From JBBDUG01 sp040904025 (GTDB lineage: Bacteria; Patescibacteriota; Minisyncoccia; Phycocordibacterales; SW-6-46-9): a DNA stretch of 25,754 nucleotides. Both the position numbers and the translations under genes were made by a program. Numbering within the stretch: the stretch's first letter is position 1; each line of letters begins with the position of its first letter. Positions 6,348 through 13,839 of the stretch are shown here, one piece after another. A model generated the notes under the pieces. The model was not told where the DNA came from. It did not search any database and saw only the letters and a list, made by a program, of their open reading frames with translations. The stretch spans positions 1-25,754 of the forward strand of contig JBBDUG010000032.1 in NCBI GenBank assembly GCA_040904025.1, read 5' to 3'.

Positions 6348-6352
6348 TAGAT

Positions 6353-6886
6353 ATGAGCCGAATCGGAAAAAAACCAGTTGCAATACCACAAGGAACTGAA
6401 GTAAAACTTCAGGACGGTTCTTTGACGGTAAAGGGACCAAAGGGGGAGATCACCCGTTCCTTTAAGCCAAGTATTGAGATCAAAGTGGAGAACGGTGAGG
6501 TGACATTTCAGCCAACTGAGGAGAGCAAAGAAGCTCAGGCACTCTGGGGTACATACGCCTCTCATGTCTCCAATATGATTAAGGGAGTCAATGAACCATA
6601 TGAAAAGAAGTTGGAGGTAAATGGAGTGGGATATCGTGTTGGGATTCAAGGAAACAAACTTGTACTTAACGTTGGGTACTCACATCCAGTTGAGATTGAG
6701 ATTCCTGATGAACTCGATGTCTCTGTTGAGAAGAACGAGATCACTGTGCAGGGAATTGATAAGGAGAAGGTTGGACAATTCAGTGCCAATGTACGTTCCG
6801 TACGCAAACCGGAACCATACAAGGGGAAGGGTGTCAAATATGCTGATGAAATTATCCGACGCAAAGAAGGTAAGAAGACCGTATAA
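6353..6886 (+). CDS. rplF: 50S ribosomal protein L6
   Basis: L6 has two similar domains and binds near the sarcin-ricin loop. Signatures are MSRIGKKPVAIPQGTEVKL, LTVKGPKGEITRSF, LEVNGVGYRVGIQGNKLVLN and the C-terminal RKPEPYKGKGVKYADEIIRR. It has 177 residues, the normal length. It starts 5 nt after S8, preceded by GAT with no Shine-Dalgarno. Its TAA shares one base with the ATG of L18 (TAATG). Confidence 0.97.
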   Translation: MSRIGKKPVAIPQGTEVKLQDGSLTVKGPKGEITRSFKPSIEIKVENGEVTFQPTEESKEAQALWGTYASHVSNMIKGVNEPYEKKLEVNGVGYRVGIQGNKLVLNVGYSHPVEIEIPDELDVSVEKNEITVQGIDKEKVGQFSANVRSVRKPEPYKGKGVKYADEIIRRKEGKKTV

Positions 6887-7218
6887 TGAAAACCGCTAAA
6901 GAAAAAAGAGCGTCACGTCGACGTCGTATACGAGCAAAAGTACGAGGTAATACAGACCGTCCTCGTCTCTCGGTCTTTAAATCCAACAAACACCTTTACG
7001 CACAGATCACTGACGATGATTCAGGGAAAACCCTTGCCGCAGTGTCTTCAAAGGATCTCAAAGGAGAGAATCCAGCAGAAGAGGTGGGAAAAGCTATTGC
7101 TAAGCGTGCTAAAGAAGAAAGCATCTCAAAAGTGGTATTTGATCGTAGTGGATATCCATATACTGGTAATGTGCAAACAATTGCAGAAGCAGCGCGTAAA
7201 GGAGGTCTTGAATTTTAA
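6886..7218 (+). CDS. rplR: 50S ribosomal protein L18
   Basis: L18 binds 5S rRNA together with L5. Signatures are RASRRRRIRAKVRGNTDRPR, LSVFKSNKHLYAQITDD and VVFDRSGYPYTGNVQTIAEA, ending AARKGGLEF. At 110 residues it is slightly shorter than the usual 115-120. The start codon overlaps the L6 stop in a TAATG arrangement, which implies restart after termination. Confidence 0.96.
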   Translation: MKTAKEKRASRRRRIRAKVRGNTDRPRLSVFKSNKHLYAQITDDDSGKTLAAVSSKDLKGENPAEEVGKAIAKRAKEESISKVVFDRSGYPYTGNVQTIAEAARKGGLEF

Positions 7219-7220
7219 AT

Positions 7221-7775
7221 ATGAACACAGAAACCAAACAAAAAGATACAAAGAAAGATTCTGAGAAGGATTCAAAGAATACTAAGAAGCGCTCTAAGAA
7301 GAAGCGTCGCTCTGGACGTGGGTCAAAAGCACGAAGGAGCGAGTTTGATCAAAAGATCGTTGATATTCGACGCGTAACCCGTGTGGTTGCTGGAGGACGC
7401 CGATTCAGCTTCTCTGTTACCGCAGTTGTGGGGGATCACAAAGGAAAGGTGGGAGTGGGTATTGGAAAATCCAGTGACACCTCACTTGCTATTGGAAAGG
7501 CAATGCGTAATGCAGAGAAAAATGCCATTACCATCTCTCGCACAAAAGATGGATCTATTCCACATGATGTGAAGGCAAAGTTCAAGGCATCTGAGGTGAT
7601 AATTCGTCCCGCAGCAGGACGTGGACTCGTTGCTGGTTCCTCGGTGCGAACAGTCCTAGAACTTGCCGGGGTAACTGATGTGAACGCAAAGCTGGTTTCG
7701 CGATCAAAGAACAAGTTGAATAATGCGCGCGCTGCAATTAAAGCACTTCAAGGGCTAGAGAAGGTAAATTCATAA
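7221..7775 (+). CDS. rpsE: 30S ribosomal protein S5
   Basis: S5 acts in decoding fidelity and mRNA unwinding at the entry channel. The core begins with IVDIRRVTRVVAGGRRFSFS at about residues 42-61, followed by VGDHKGKVGVGIGK, then RPAAGRGLVAGSSVRTVLEL and GVTDVNAKLVSRSKN. At 184 residues it carries a Lys/Asp/Arg-rich N-terminal extension of about 40 residues. It starts 2 nt after L18. Directly after it comes L15, 2 nt downstream, so the L30 gene usually found between them is absent. Confidence 0.97.
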   Translation: MNTETKQKDTKKDSEKDSKNTKKRSKKKRRSGRGSKARRSEFDQKIVDIRRVTRVVAGGRRFSFSVTAVVGDHKGKVGVGIGKSSDTSLAIGKAMRNAEKNAITISRTKDGSIPHDVKAKFKASEVIIRPAAGRGLVAGSSVRTVLELAGVTDVNAKLVSRSKNKLNNARAAIKALQGLEKVNS

Positions 7776-7777
7776 TC

Positions 7778-8230
7778 ATGGCACAGCTACACGATATACA
7801 GCCAAATACGTCACAGAAGAGCAAAAAGCGTGTTGGACGTGGCGGACGTCGCGGAAAGACATCTGGTCGAGGGCACAAAGGACAAAAGGCACGCGCTGGT
7901 GGAACACCGCGTCCTCAAATTCGCGATATTATAAAGAAGATACCAAAGCTTCGCGGGCACGGACGTAACCGATCAAAGACAGTTAACGATTCTCGCACTA
8001 AACCTGTGGTTATAAACCTTAAAGATTTGGATGCCTTCAAATCAGGCGATATTGTGAACCCTGAAGCACTTATTGAAAAAGGGATTGTGAAAAAGAAAAG
8101 AGGGCGCATTCCTGATATAAAGATTCTTGGGGATGGTGAGGTCAAGAAAAAGCTCACAATCTCTGACCATTTCACACTCTCGGAGAGTGCACGAGAAGCA
8201 ATAGAGAAGGCTGGTGGATCAATAGCATAG
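7778..8230 (+). CDS. rplO: 50S ribosomal protein L15
   Basis: L15 is a late 50S assembly protein. Signatures are a Gly/Arg-rich N-terminal part (KRVGRGGRRGKTSGRGHKGQ), KARAGGTPRPQ and the C-terminal TISDHFTLSESAREAIEKAG. At 150 residues it is of normal length. It follows S5 by 2 nt and precedes secY by 2 nt; no Shine-Dalgarno is visible at either start. Confidence 0.96.
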   Translation: MAQLHDIQPNTSQKSKKRVGRGGRRGKTSGRGHKGQKARAGGTPRPQIRDIIKKIPKLRGHGRNRSKTVNDSRTKPVVINLKDLDAFKSGDIVNPEALIEKGIVKKKRGRIPDIKILGDGEVKKKLTISDHFTLSESAREAIEKAGGSIA

Positions 8231-8232
8231 TT

Positions 8233-9495
8233 ATGAATACATTAGTACAGCGACTCAAGACAGCATTTGCGGATGAAACACTCCGTAAGCGTATTCTTTT
8301 TGTCTTTGGTGCATTGCTTGCATTCCGTGTACTTGCTGTGGTGCCTATTCCGAGTATAGACGCACTTCGACTTCAGGAGTTTTTTGCAAATAATCAATTT
8401 CTCGGGCTTCTCAATATCTTTTCCGGTGGAGGGCTTTCAAACCTTTCTATCGTTATGCTTGGCGTTGGTCCCTATATTACTGCTGCTATTATCATGCAGC
8501 TCCTCTCGGCAATGGTTCCGAAGATAAAGGCAATGTACCACGAAGAAGGGCAGGCGGGACGTCAGAAATTTACTCAATACTCTCGTCTTCTCACCATACC
8601 TCTCGGAACACTCCAGGCGTTTGGATTTCTTATGCTCCTCCAACGTCAGGGGGTTATCGGCATGCTTAGTCCTGTTGAGTTTGCAACAAACGTGATTGTT
8701 ATCACTGCGGGTGCTGTGTTTCTAATGTGGATTGGAGAACTCATCTCCGAGTTTGGTATTGGAAATGGTGTATCTCTCCTTATTTTCGCCGGTATCATCG
8801 CACAACTTCCATCTGCGATATCACAACTTCTCTTTACATATGATCCGACAATGCTTCCGACCTATATTGGGTTCCTTGCTGCAGCTGCGATCATTGTATT
8901 CGGTATCGTGTATGTTAATGAGGCAGAACGACCAATTCCTATAACATATGCAAAACAGGCACGTGGATTTCGCAAACAGCAGGGGGATACACACCTTCCA
9001 CTACGTGTGAATCAGGCGGGTGTTATGCCCATTATCTTTGCGCTCTCGATCCTCCTCTTCCCACAGATGATGATCAACTTTTTTGCGGGACCACAAACGA
9101 CAGGAGGAATAGTGGGATTTATTCTTGGAGTAATGGAAAATATGTGGATATATGGTGCTATCTACTTTATCCTCGTATTCCTCTTCACGTACTTTTATAC
9201 CGCCATTACTTTTGAGGTGGAATCTGTCGCGGAGAATCTCCAGAAGACAGGTGCCTTCATTCCCGGAGTACGTCCTGGACAAACTACTATCGAATATATC
9301 TCTACCATCCTCACCAGGATCACCTTTATCGGAGGTGTCTTCCTCGGTTTGATAGCAATACTCCCCATTATTATGCAGGCGATAACTGGTCTTCAGACCC
9401 TTGCAATTGGTGGAACCGCACTTCTCATTGTGGTTGCTGTTGTGGTTGACTTTGTAAAGCGGCTTGATGCACAGATCGCAATGCGTGAATATTAA
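8233..9495 (+). CDS. secY: Protein translocase subunit SecY
   Basis: SecY forms the protein-conducting channel of the cytoplasmic membrane. It has 420 residues and about ten hydrophobic helices. Family marks are RILFVFGALLAFRVLAVVPI (helix 1), the plug region FSGGGLSNLSIVMLGVGPYI, a YAKQARGFRKQQGDTHLPLR loop, NQAGVMPIIFA, and the cytosolic loop ENLQKTGAFIPGVRPGQTTI. It starts 2 nt after L15, as in the usual spc operon, and gmk follows after 5 nt. The partner SecE and SecG genes are not in this window. Confidence 0.98.
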   Translation: MNTLVQRLKTAFADETLRKRILFVFGALLAFRVLAVVPIPSIDALRLQEFFANNQFLGLLNIFSGGGLSNLSIVMLGVGPYITAAIIMQLLSAMVPKIKAMYHEEGQAGRQKFTQYSRLLTIPLGTLQAFGFLMLLQRQGVIGMLSPVEFATNVIVITAGAVFLMWIGELISEFGIGNGVSLLIFAGIIAQLPSAISQLLFTYDPTMLPTYIGFLAAAAIIVFGIVYVNEAERPIPITYAKQARGFRKQQGDTHLPLRVNQAGVMPIIFALSILLFPQMMINFFAGPQTTGGIVGFILGVMENMWIYGAIYFILVFLFTYFYTAITFEVESVAENLQKTGAFIPGVRPGQTTIEYISTILTRITFIGGVFLGLIAILPIIMQAITGLQTLAIGGTALLIVVAVVVDFVKRLDAQIAMREY

Positions 9496-9500
9496 GATAT

Positions 9501-10079
9501 ATGTCTGGTATTTTTATACTCTTAGTTGGACCTTCGGGAAGCGGAAAGGATACGCTTCTAAAATATGCTCTGTCTCAGTTTCCTGATCTTGTCTATCCTC
9601 CCTCATACACCACACGCAAGATTCGCACGGGTGAATCTCAGGGAAATCCATACAACTTCATCTCACGAGAAGAATTTGAACAGATGGCAGGGAACGATGA
9701 ATTTCTTGAATGGGCAGAATATGCTGGCAATCTATATGGCACGGCAAAGAAGGGAATATATGACCCCATTAAGAATGGAGATGTGGTGATAAAGCAGGTG
9801 GAGGTACAGGGGGCACGACAGCTTTTGGGGGTAATGCCTAAAGAAAATCTATACACTATCTTTATTTCAGCAGGACCCTGGAAAGAACTGGAGGAGCGTA
9901 TTCGCGGACGCGGTTCGATTACCGAAGAAGCAATTCAGAAACGCAAAGCACGATTCGAGGATGAAATGACATTTATGGAAAAAGCGGATGCAGTTGTTGA
10001 GAACAGGAATGGGAAGCTCGAAGAGGCAAAACAACAATTGAAGGAAGTTATATCGGAGGTTAAAGAAACGCGGGTGTAA
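9501..10079 (+). CDS. gmk: Guanylate kinase
   Basis: Phosphorylates GMP to GDP with ATP in the cytoplasm. The P-loop GPSGSGKDT lies at residues 10-18. The GMP-binding part has PSYTTRKIRTGE, YNFISREEFEQM and EWAEYAGNLYGT in the order typical of the family, and the lid region contains RIRGRG at about residues 134-139. It has 192 residues, slightly shorter than the usual 200-210. The family V-x-D-I-D-VQG segment is VIKQVEVQGA here. Its position directly behind secY and before adk and pyrH makes a nucleotide kinase cluster. A terminator hairpin starts at the stop codon. Confidence 0.93.
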   Translation: MSGIFILLVGPSGSGKDTLLKYALSQFPDLVYPPSYTTRKIRTGESQGNPYNFISREEFEQMAGNDEFLEWAEYAGNLYGTAKKGIYDPIKNGDVVIKQVEVQGARQLLGVMPKENLYTIFISAGPWKELEERIRGRGSITEEAIQKRKARFEDEMTFMEKADAVVENRNGKLEEAKQQLKEVISEVKETRV

Positions 10080-10102
10080 AGGTTGCAGTACCTTTCATTT
10101 TT
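10078..10102 (+). terminator. Terminator or attenuator after guanylate kinase
   Basis: AAAGGT (10078-10083) pairs with ACCTTT (10090-10095) around the loop TGCAGT, followed by CATTTTT. The stem is only 6 bp, so partial read-through to adk is likely; no clear promoter for adk was seen downstream. Confidence 0.5.
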
Positions 10103-10122
10103 GTTAGGCTTATTTGCGGTAT

Positions 10123-10710
10123 ATGGATAAGAAAACAATACTATTCTTTGGTTCGCAGGGAAGTGGTAAGGGAACTCAGGCGAACCTCCTAAAAAAATAT
10201 CTCGAAGGACACGACTCTGAACATGAGGTCTTTCTTTTTGATACTGGTTCAGCACTCCGTGGTCTTATGAAGGAGGGGGGTTATACCGCAGACCTTATGC
10301 GCGACTCATTGAATCGCGGTGAGCGTCAACCAGTGTTCTTAGCCGCACAGACTTGGTCTCGTGCGCTGGTTGATAACTATACCGGCAAAGAACATATTAT
10401 TATGGACGGGTCTCCTCGCACACTTCTTGAGGCAGAGGTTCTTGATTCAGCATTTCGCTTCTACGGCATTGATCCTGTTGTTATCTACCTCCATATAAGT
10501 GAGGAGGTGGCACGAGAGCGCCTTTTGGATCGCGGGCGAGCTGATGATACCCCTGAAGGTATCAATCGTCGACTAGCCTGGTACAAAAGAGAGGTAACAC
10601 CAGTAATTGATTTTTATAAAGATTCAGACCATACTCGCTTCGTTGAAGTCGGTGGAGAAAAAGAGATCGATGAAGTACAGGATGCTATTGTCGAAGTACT
10701 TAATATATAG
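10123..10710 (+). CDS. adk: Adenylate kinase
   Basis: Interconverts ATP plus AMP and two ADP. I chose the ATG at 10123 over an in-frame TTG at 10114, as it gives the family start MDKKTILFFGSQGSGKGTQ. The P-loop GSQGSGKGT is at residues 10-18, the AMP-site FDTGSALR follows, then MDGSPRTLLEA, and RGRADDTPEGINRRLAWY in the region after the lid. At 195 residues it is the short-lid form with no zinc-binding cysteines. Adk and map downstream of secY is the usual spc order; gmk and pyrH are extra here. Confidence 0.93.
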   Translation: MDKKTILFFGSQGSGKGTQANLLKKYLEGHDSEHEVFLFDTGSALRGLMKEGGYTADLMRDSLNRGERQPVFLAAQTWSRALVDNYTGKEHIIMDGSPRTLLEAEVLDSAFRFYGIDPVVIYLHISEEVARERLLDRGRADDTPEGINRRLAWYKREVTPVIDFYKDSDHTRFVEVGGEKEIDEVQDAIVEVLNI

Positions 10711-10712
10711 TT

Positions 10713-11411
10713 ATGACGATTAACGCGAATCGAGAGAAAACAGTCATTTCACTCGGAGGATCGCTCGTTATTCCCAATTCAATCAATATCGAATTCCTCC
10801 AGGAATTCAAGGATCTCATTTCTCGACATGTAGAACGTGGTCGGGAGTTCCTTATCGTTGTAGGAGGTGGAGCAACTGCCCGCAACTATCAACGTGCCCT
10901 CCGGGAACTTGATGGTGTCGATATAGACTCCCTCGATTGGATAGGAATTGAAGCAACACGACTCAATGGTGCATTGGTCGCACGAGCTTTTGGTGATCTC
11001 ACAACCCCCACAGTGATAGAAGGAGAAGAGGATGTAACAGAAGGAAGTACACCAGTAGCGGTTGCGGCTGGTTGGAAGCCGGGACAAAGTACTGATGCTG
11101 TTGCCTTGCAGGCTGCCGTACAGATAGAGGCAAAAGAAGTCATCATTCTCTCTGATATCGATCGTATCTACTCCGCTGATCCCAAAAATGATCCTGATGC
11201 AAAGCCACTTGATGAGGTATCATGGAAAAAGCTCGAAGAGCTTCTTCCAGACAGCTGGAATCCAGGAGAGCATGTACCACTTGATGTTGAAGCACTGCGT
11301 ACTGGATTGAAAAACGATATGCATGTGATTTTCATGGCTGGGGCGAATCTTTCAACTCTTGCAGCGTATCTTGAACGCGGAGAGATAGAGGGGACCCGTA
11401 TTCATCCATAG
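10713..11411 (+). CDS. pyrH: UMP kinase, archaeal-type
   Basis: Amino acid kinase fold enzyme that converts UMP to UDP. Seen in the sequence: VISLGGSLVIP (residues 11-21), VVGGGATARNYQRAL, DWIGIEATRLNGALVARAF, GWKPGQSTDAVALQAA, SDIDRIYSADPKNDPDA and an ending GTRI. This order and wording match archaeal UMP kinases (the Pyrococcus type: ...GGSVLVP, VVGGGKLARKY, FIGI-TRANA, GHTTDAVAA, NVDGVYTADP-KDP) better than the E. coli hexamer. It has 232 residues. Family comparison is from memory. It sits 2 nt after adk and 5 nt before map. Confidence 0.85.
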   Translation: MTINANREKTVISLGGSLVIPNSINIEFLQEFKDLISRHVERGREFLIVVGGGATARNYQRALRELDGVDIDSLDWIGIEATRLNGALVARAFGDLTTPTVIEGEEDVTEGSTPVAVAAGWKPGQSTDAVALQAAVQIEAKEVIILSDIDRIYSADPKNDPDAKPLDEVSWKKLEELLPDSWNPGEHVPLDVEALRTGLKNDMHVIFMAGANLSTLAAYLERGEIEGTRIHP

Positions 11412-11416
11412 CAGAT

Positions 11417-12196
11417 ATGGCAATACAGAAAAAAACAGAAAAAGAAATAGAGATACTCAGAGAAGGCGGCAAAAGACTTGCCGCGGCACTTTTTGAGGTG
11501 GTGGATATGATTGTACCTGGAGTGCGGACTGATGAGCTTGATACACGGGCAGAAGAGCTTCTCTCTCACGGCGATGATCGTCCCGCCTTTCTCAACTACA
11601 CCCCCTCAGATGCATCTCGTCCGTTTCCGGCAAGCGTCTGTGTTTCGATAAATGATGAGATTGTACATGGGATTCCCAATGAAAATCCCCGCACCCTCAA
11701 GGAGGGGGATATTGTCTCACTTGATATGGGACTTGTTCATAATGGACTCATCACTGATTCCTCATACACAGTACCGGTGGGAGAGGTCTCTGACGAGGCT
11801 CAGATGCTCTTAAAAGCTACTCAGGAGGCCCTCAATGCCGGAATATCCACTGCGCGGGGAGGAAGCCGTGTGGGGGATATAAGTGCAGCGATAGAGGCAG
11901 TAGGGCGCTCATACAATCTTGGTATTTTTCCAACACTTGTGGGGCATGGGGTCGGCTATGAACTTCATGAGGAGCCGTATATCCCTAATATAGGGAGAGC
12001 GGGAACTGGACCCATTCTTGAACCAGGTTTGGTTATCGCAATTGAGCCCATGTTTTCTTTGGGTTCTGATGCAATCAAGACACTTGATGATGGATATACA
12101 TATGCAACAAAAGACGGATCACTTTCTGCGCAATTTGAACATACAATAGTTATCACTGAAGAAGAGCCCATCATCCTTACACAAAGACCTGTATAG
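11417..12196 (+). CDS. map: Methionine aminopeptidase, type I
   Basis: Removes the initiator Met from new proteins; a two-metal enzyme. The pita-bread fold motifs are clear: CVSINDEIVHGIP, the metal ligands in SLDMGLVHNGLITDSSYTV (two Asp), the His in VGHGVGYELHEEPYIPN, and the two Glu in IAIEPMF and FEHTIVIT. At 259 residues it is a standard type I enzyme without an N-terminal zinc finger or type II insert. It is the last gene of the secY-gmk-adk-pyrH-map run. infA, rpmJ and the S13-S11 genes usual after map are not here; a terminator follows instead. Confidence 0.96.
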   Translation: MAIQKKTEKEIEILREGGKRLAAALFEVVDMIVPGVRTDELDTRAEELLSHGDDRPAFLNYTPSDASRPFPASVCVSINDEIVHGIPNENPRTLKEGDIVSLDMGLVHNGLITDSSYTVPVGEVSDEAQMLLKATQEALNAGISTARGGSRVGDISAAIEAVGRSYNLGIFPTLVGHGVGYELHEEPYIPNIGRAGTGPILEPGLVIAIEPMFSLGSDAIKTLDDGYTYATKDGSLSAQFEHTIVITEEEPIILTQRPV

Positions 12197-12205
12197 GTAT
12201 GTTCT

Positions 12206-12250
12206 AACGCCATATAATCTTGTTGGATTCTATGGCGTTCCCCCTTTATA
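12206..12250 (+). terminator. Terminator after map
   Basis: AACGCCATA (12206-12214) pairs perfectly with TATGGCGTT (12231-12239) around a 16-nt loop. The tail is CCCCCTTTATA, poor in T, so strength is uncertain. Confidence 0.6.
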
Positions 12251-12267
12251 CACACCACCTTTCATCG

Positions 12268-12296
12268 TAATGGGGGATTTGTGTATATAATGGGGG
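12268..12296 (+). promoter_or_regulatory. Promoter of the DUF5663-like gene with a direct repeat
   Basis: A consensus TATAAT (12286-12291) lies in the context TGTATATAAT; no good -35 is seen. TAATGGGGG occurs twice (12268-12276 and 12288-12296), 20 nt apart, with the second copy overlapping the -10. The repeat could be a regulator site. Predicted start is near 12298, leaving a leader of about 22 nt. Confidence 0.5.
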
Positions 12297-12320
12297 TACT
12301 TATCCTTAATCTTCATATAT

Positions 12321-12677
12321 ATGCTTGCAGACGCGGTTAACATTGATTTAATAGAAGAACTTGGACTCTCTGATCTTCCAGAAGAGAAGAAAAAGACTTT
12401 TATTGATAAACTTGAACAAGTGTTTGAGATGCGTTTGAATACTGCTGTTCTCCAGCGTCTCTCAGAGGAACAGAAGAAAAAACTTGATGAAGTCCTTGAA
12501 AATGATGGAGATATGGTTGGCTTCCTAAAGGAGAATCTTCCTGGCTTTGACCTCCTTGCCGCAGAAGTTCTTGCAAATTTAAAGGCAGAGATGGTTGACT
12601 TAAAACAATTAGTGCAATCAAGTGGGGATACAGAAGAACCCTCTTCAGATGCAACGAAACCCCAGGCTTCAGAATAG
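12321..12677 (+). CDS. DUF5663-like small helical protein
   Basis: A 118-residue acidic protein, almost all predicted helix, with no signal or membrane segment. The opening INLI-ELGL-DLPEEKK pattern (here MLADAVNIDLIEELGLSDLP) followed by a RL-EEQKKKLDEVLE helix and a FLKENLPGFD segment resembles the DUF5663 family of CPR bacteria; the assignment is from memory and no function is known. The last 25 residues are a Ser/Thr/Glu-rich tail. It has its own promoter and a strong terminator overlapping its stop codon, so it is a single-gene unit. Confidence 0.75.
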   Translation: MLADAVNIDLIEELGLSDLPEEKKKTFIDKLEQVFEMRLNTAVLQRLSEEQKKKLDEVLENDGDMVGFLKENLPGFDLLAAEVLANLKAEMVDLKQLVQSSGDTEEPSSDATKPQASE

Positions 12678-12692
12678 AAGCTGGGGTTTTTT
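12657..12692 (+). terminator. Terminator overlapping the stop of the DUF5663-like gene
   Basis: AACCCCAG and CTTC (12658-12670, one bulged G) pair with GAAG and CTGGGGTT (12677-12688), followed by TTTT. The stop codon lies in the loop region. On the other strand the tail is TTTCGTT, so it may also weakly end the convergent gene. Confidence 0.85.
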
Positions 12693-12726
12693 ATATCCAG
12701 TACTAAAGGTGCAATAGGTGTTGCGT

Positions 12727-12782
12727 GCGCGGTATGCAGGCCGACATCATAACGGGTATATACTTCTCCCGTCATACCGTGC
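12727..12782. other. Long imperfect hairpin between convergent genes
   Basis: GCGCGGTATG (12727-12736) pairs with CATACCGTGC (12773-12782, one G-U) and encloses ACGGG/CCCGT (12752-12756 with 12768-12772). No T-run follows on either strand, so it is not a standard terminator. It lies just past the end of the minus-strand gene and may be a 3' stabilising structure or a separate element. Confidence 0.4.
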
Positions 12783-12799
12783 TACAACTTTTAGACTAA

Positions 12800-13651
12800 C
12801 TAATCCAAGGGGATGTTATAGATTCTAAAATGATCGCGGAGTTGATCCGCACGTTTATCATCGGAGTAGAGCACAAAGTTTTTTGCGCTCTCTTCATTCA
12901 TCTCCATGCTGCCGATTGCAATATTATCACCATGTCCTCGTGGGAGGTATATCATGTTGCCTAATCGACTTTTCACGTGGGGCGGGAGATAAACAGTCCT
13001 CATGGTGAGATTAAGGGTATCCCACAGAGTGTTACGCTCATTAAGGGCCTTGCGAAGTTGATCACGTTGAGTTTGGAGTATTTTTCGAAACTCTCTAACT
13101 TTCCGTTCTCGCCAGACAAGTAGACCACAGGCGAGAAGGAAAAGGGCAATCGCCATAATTGCAAACATCTTCCAAATATTCCAATCATCTTGAGGAAGGA
13201 CCGCTTCCTCTTGAGGTGACTGAATCTCTTGCCCGTACGACATGATTGCCGCATTGAGGGAATCATTTTCTTGTTGCAAGGACTGATTATCTGCAAGCAG
13301 ATTATCGATTTGAGTTGAGATTGGCTCCAGACGATATACCGGAACCATCACTTGGATTTTTTTGAGTGAACGCCAGGCCTGGTTGGTGCATGGGATTTCA
13401 TTAAGGTGGCACACTTCACCCCAAAATGTTGCCCACCCTCCTTCTTCCGCCGGATAGACCTGCTGGAAAACGTTCGATTTCCATGTTTCCCAGACATTTC
13501 CACTTACTTCAATCTCGAAAGAGAGAGCATGACGGTTCGGCGTCTCTACCACTGGGACGCTGTAGTCCTGGGCGTGAGCTACCTGTTGCAGGGTGATGAG
13601 GGTACAAATGAATACCCCGATAAGCCGAAATGGTGTTCTCGAACTTTTCAT
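12800..13651 (-). CDS. Exported single-pass membrane protein of unknown function
   Basis: I do not recognise a family. The start at 13651 is chosen because GGAG lies 5 nt upstream and because translation from there gives a signal peptide (MKSSRTPFRLIGVFICTLIT, then a VAHA-QD cleavage-like site); a longer in-frame start at 13720 would bury it. After an extracytoplasmic part of about 130 residues with two Cys (CHLNEIPC) and a coiled-coil-prone stretch (IDNLLADNQSLQQENDSLNA), there is one membrane helix (MFAIMAIALFLLACGLLVW) followed by RERKVREF, then a basic coiled coil and a C-terminal domain of about 70 residues, probably cytoplasmic. A 283-residue membrane-anchored sensor or scaffold is possible. 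It is divergent from the 1317-residue protein gene. Confidence 0.72.
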   Translation of the reverse strand: MKSSRTPFRLIGVFICTLITLQQVAHAQDYSVPVVETPNRHALSFEIEVSGNVWETWKSNVFQQVYPAEEGGWATFWGEVCHLNEIPCTNQAWRSLKKIQVMVPVYRLEPISTQIDNLLADNQSLQQENDSLNAAIMSYGQEIQSPQEEAVLPQDDWNIWKMFAIMAIALFLLACGLLVWRERKVREFRKILQTQRDQLRKALNERNTLWDTLNLTMRTVYLPPHVKSRLGNMIYLPRGHGDNIAIGSMEMNEESAKNFVLYSDDKRADQLRDHFRIYNIPLD

Positions 13652-13807
13652 CTCGATCTCCAGTTTGGTTTGGGCATCGTGCAGATTATGTCTATCTAAA
13701 ATACTAACATTGAAACTCACACTAGTCTAAGTCGTAGCTTATCTAAGGGGTTTCTTTCTCCATCTTGTTTTTGCCGTTTTGAATAAATAATCCACATAAC
13801 TCAGGGC

Positions 13808-13833
13808 GCATATATGCTCAGACATGTCATAAT
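13808..13833 (+). promoter_or_regulatory. Promoter region of the 1317-residue protein gene
   Basis: An extended -10, TGTCATAAT (CATAAT 13828-13833), ends 6 nt before the ATG at 13840, so the transcript is predicted to be leaderless or nearly so. Where a -35 box should be there is a palindrome GCATATATGC (13808-13817), followed by GACATGTC (13821-13828). These may be regulator sites. Confidence 0.45.
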
Positions 13834-13839
13834 GAGGGT

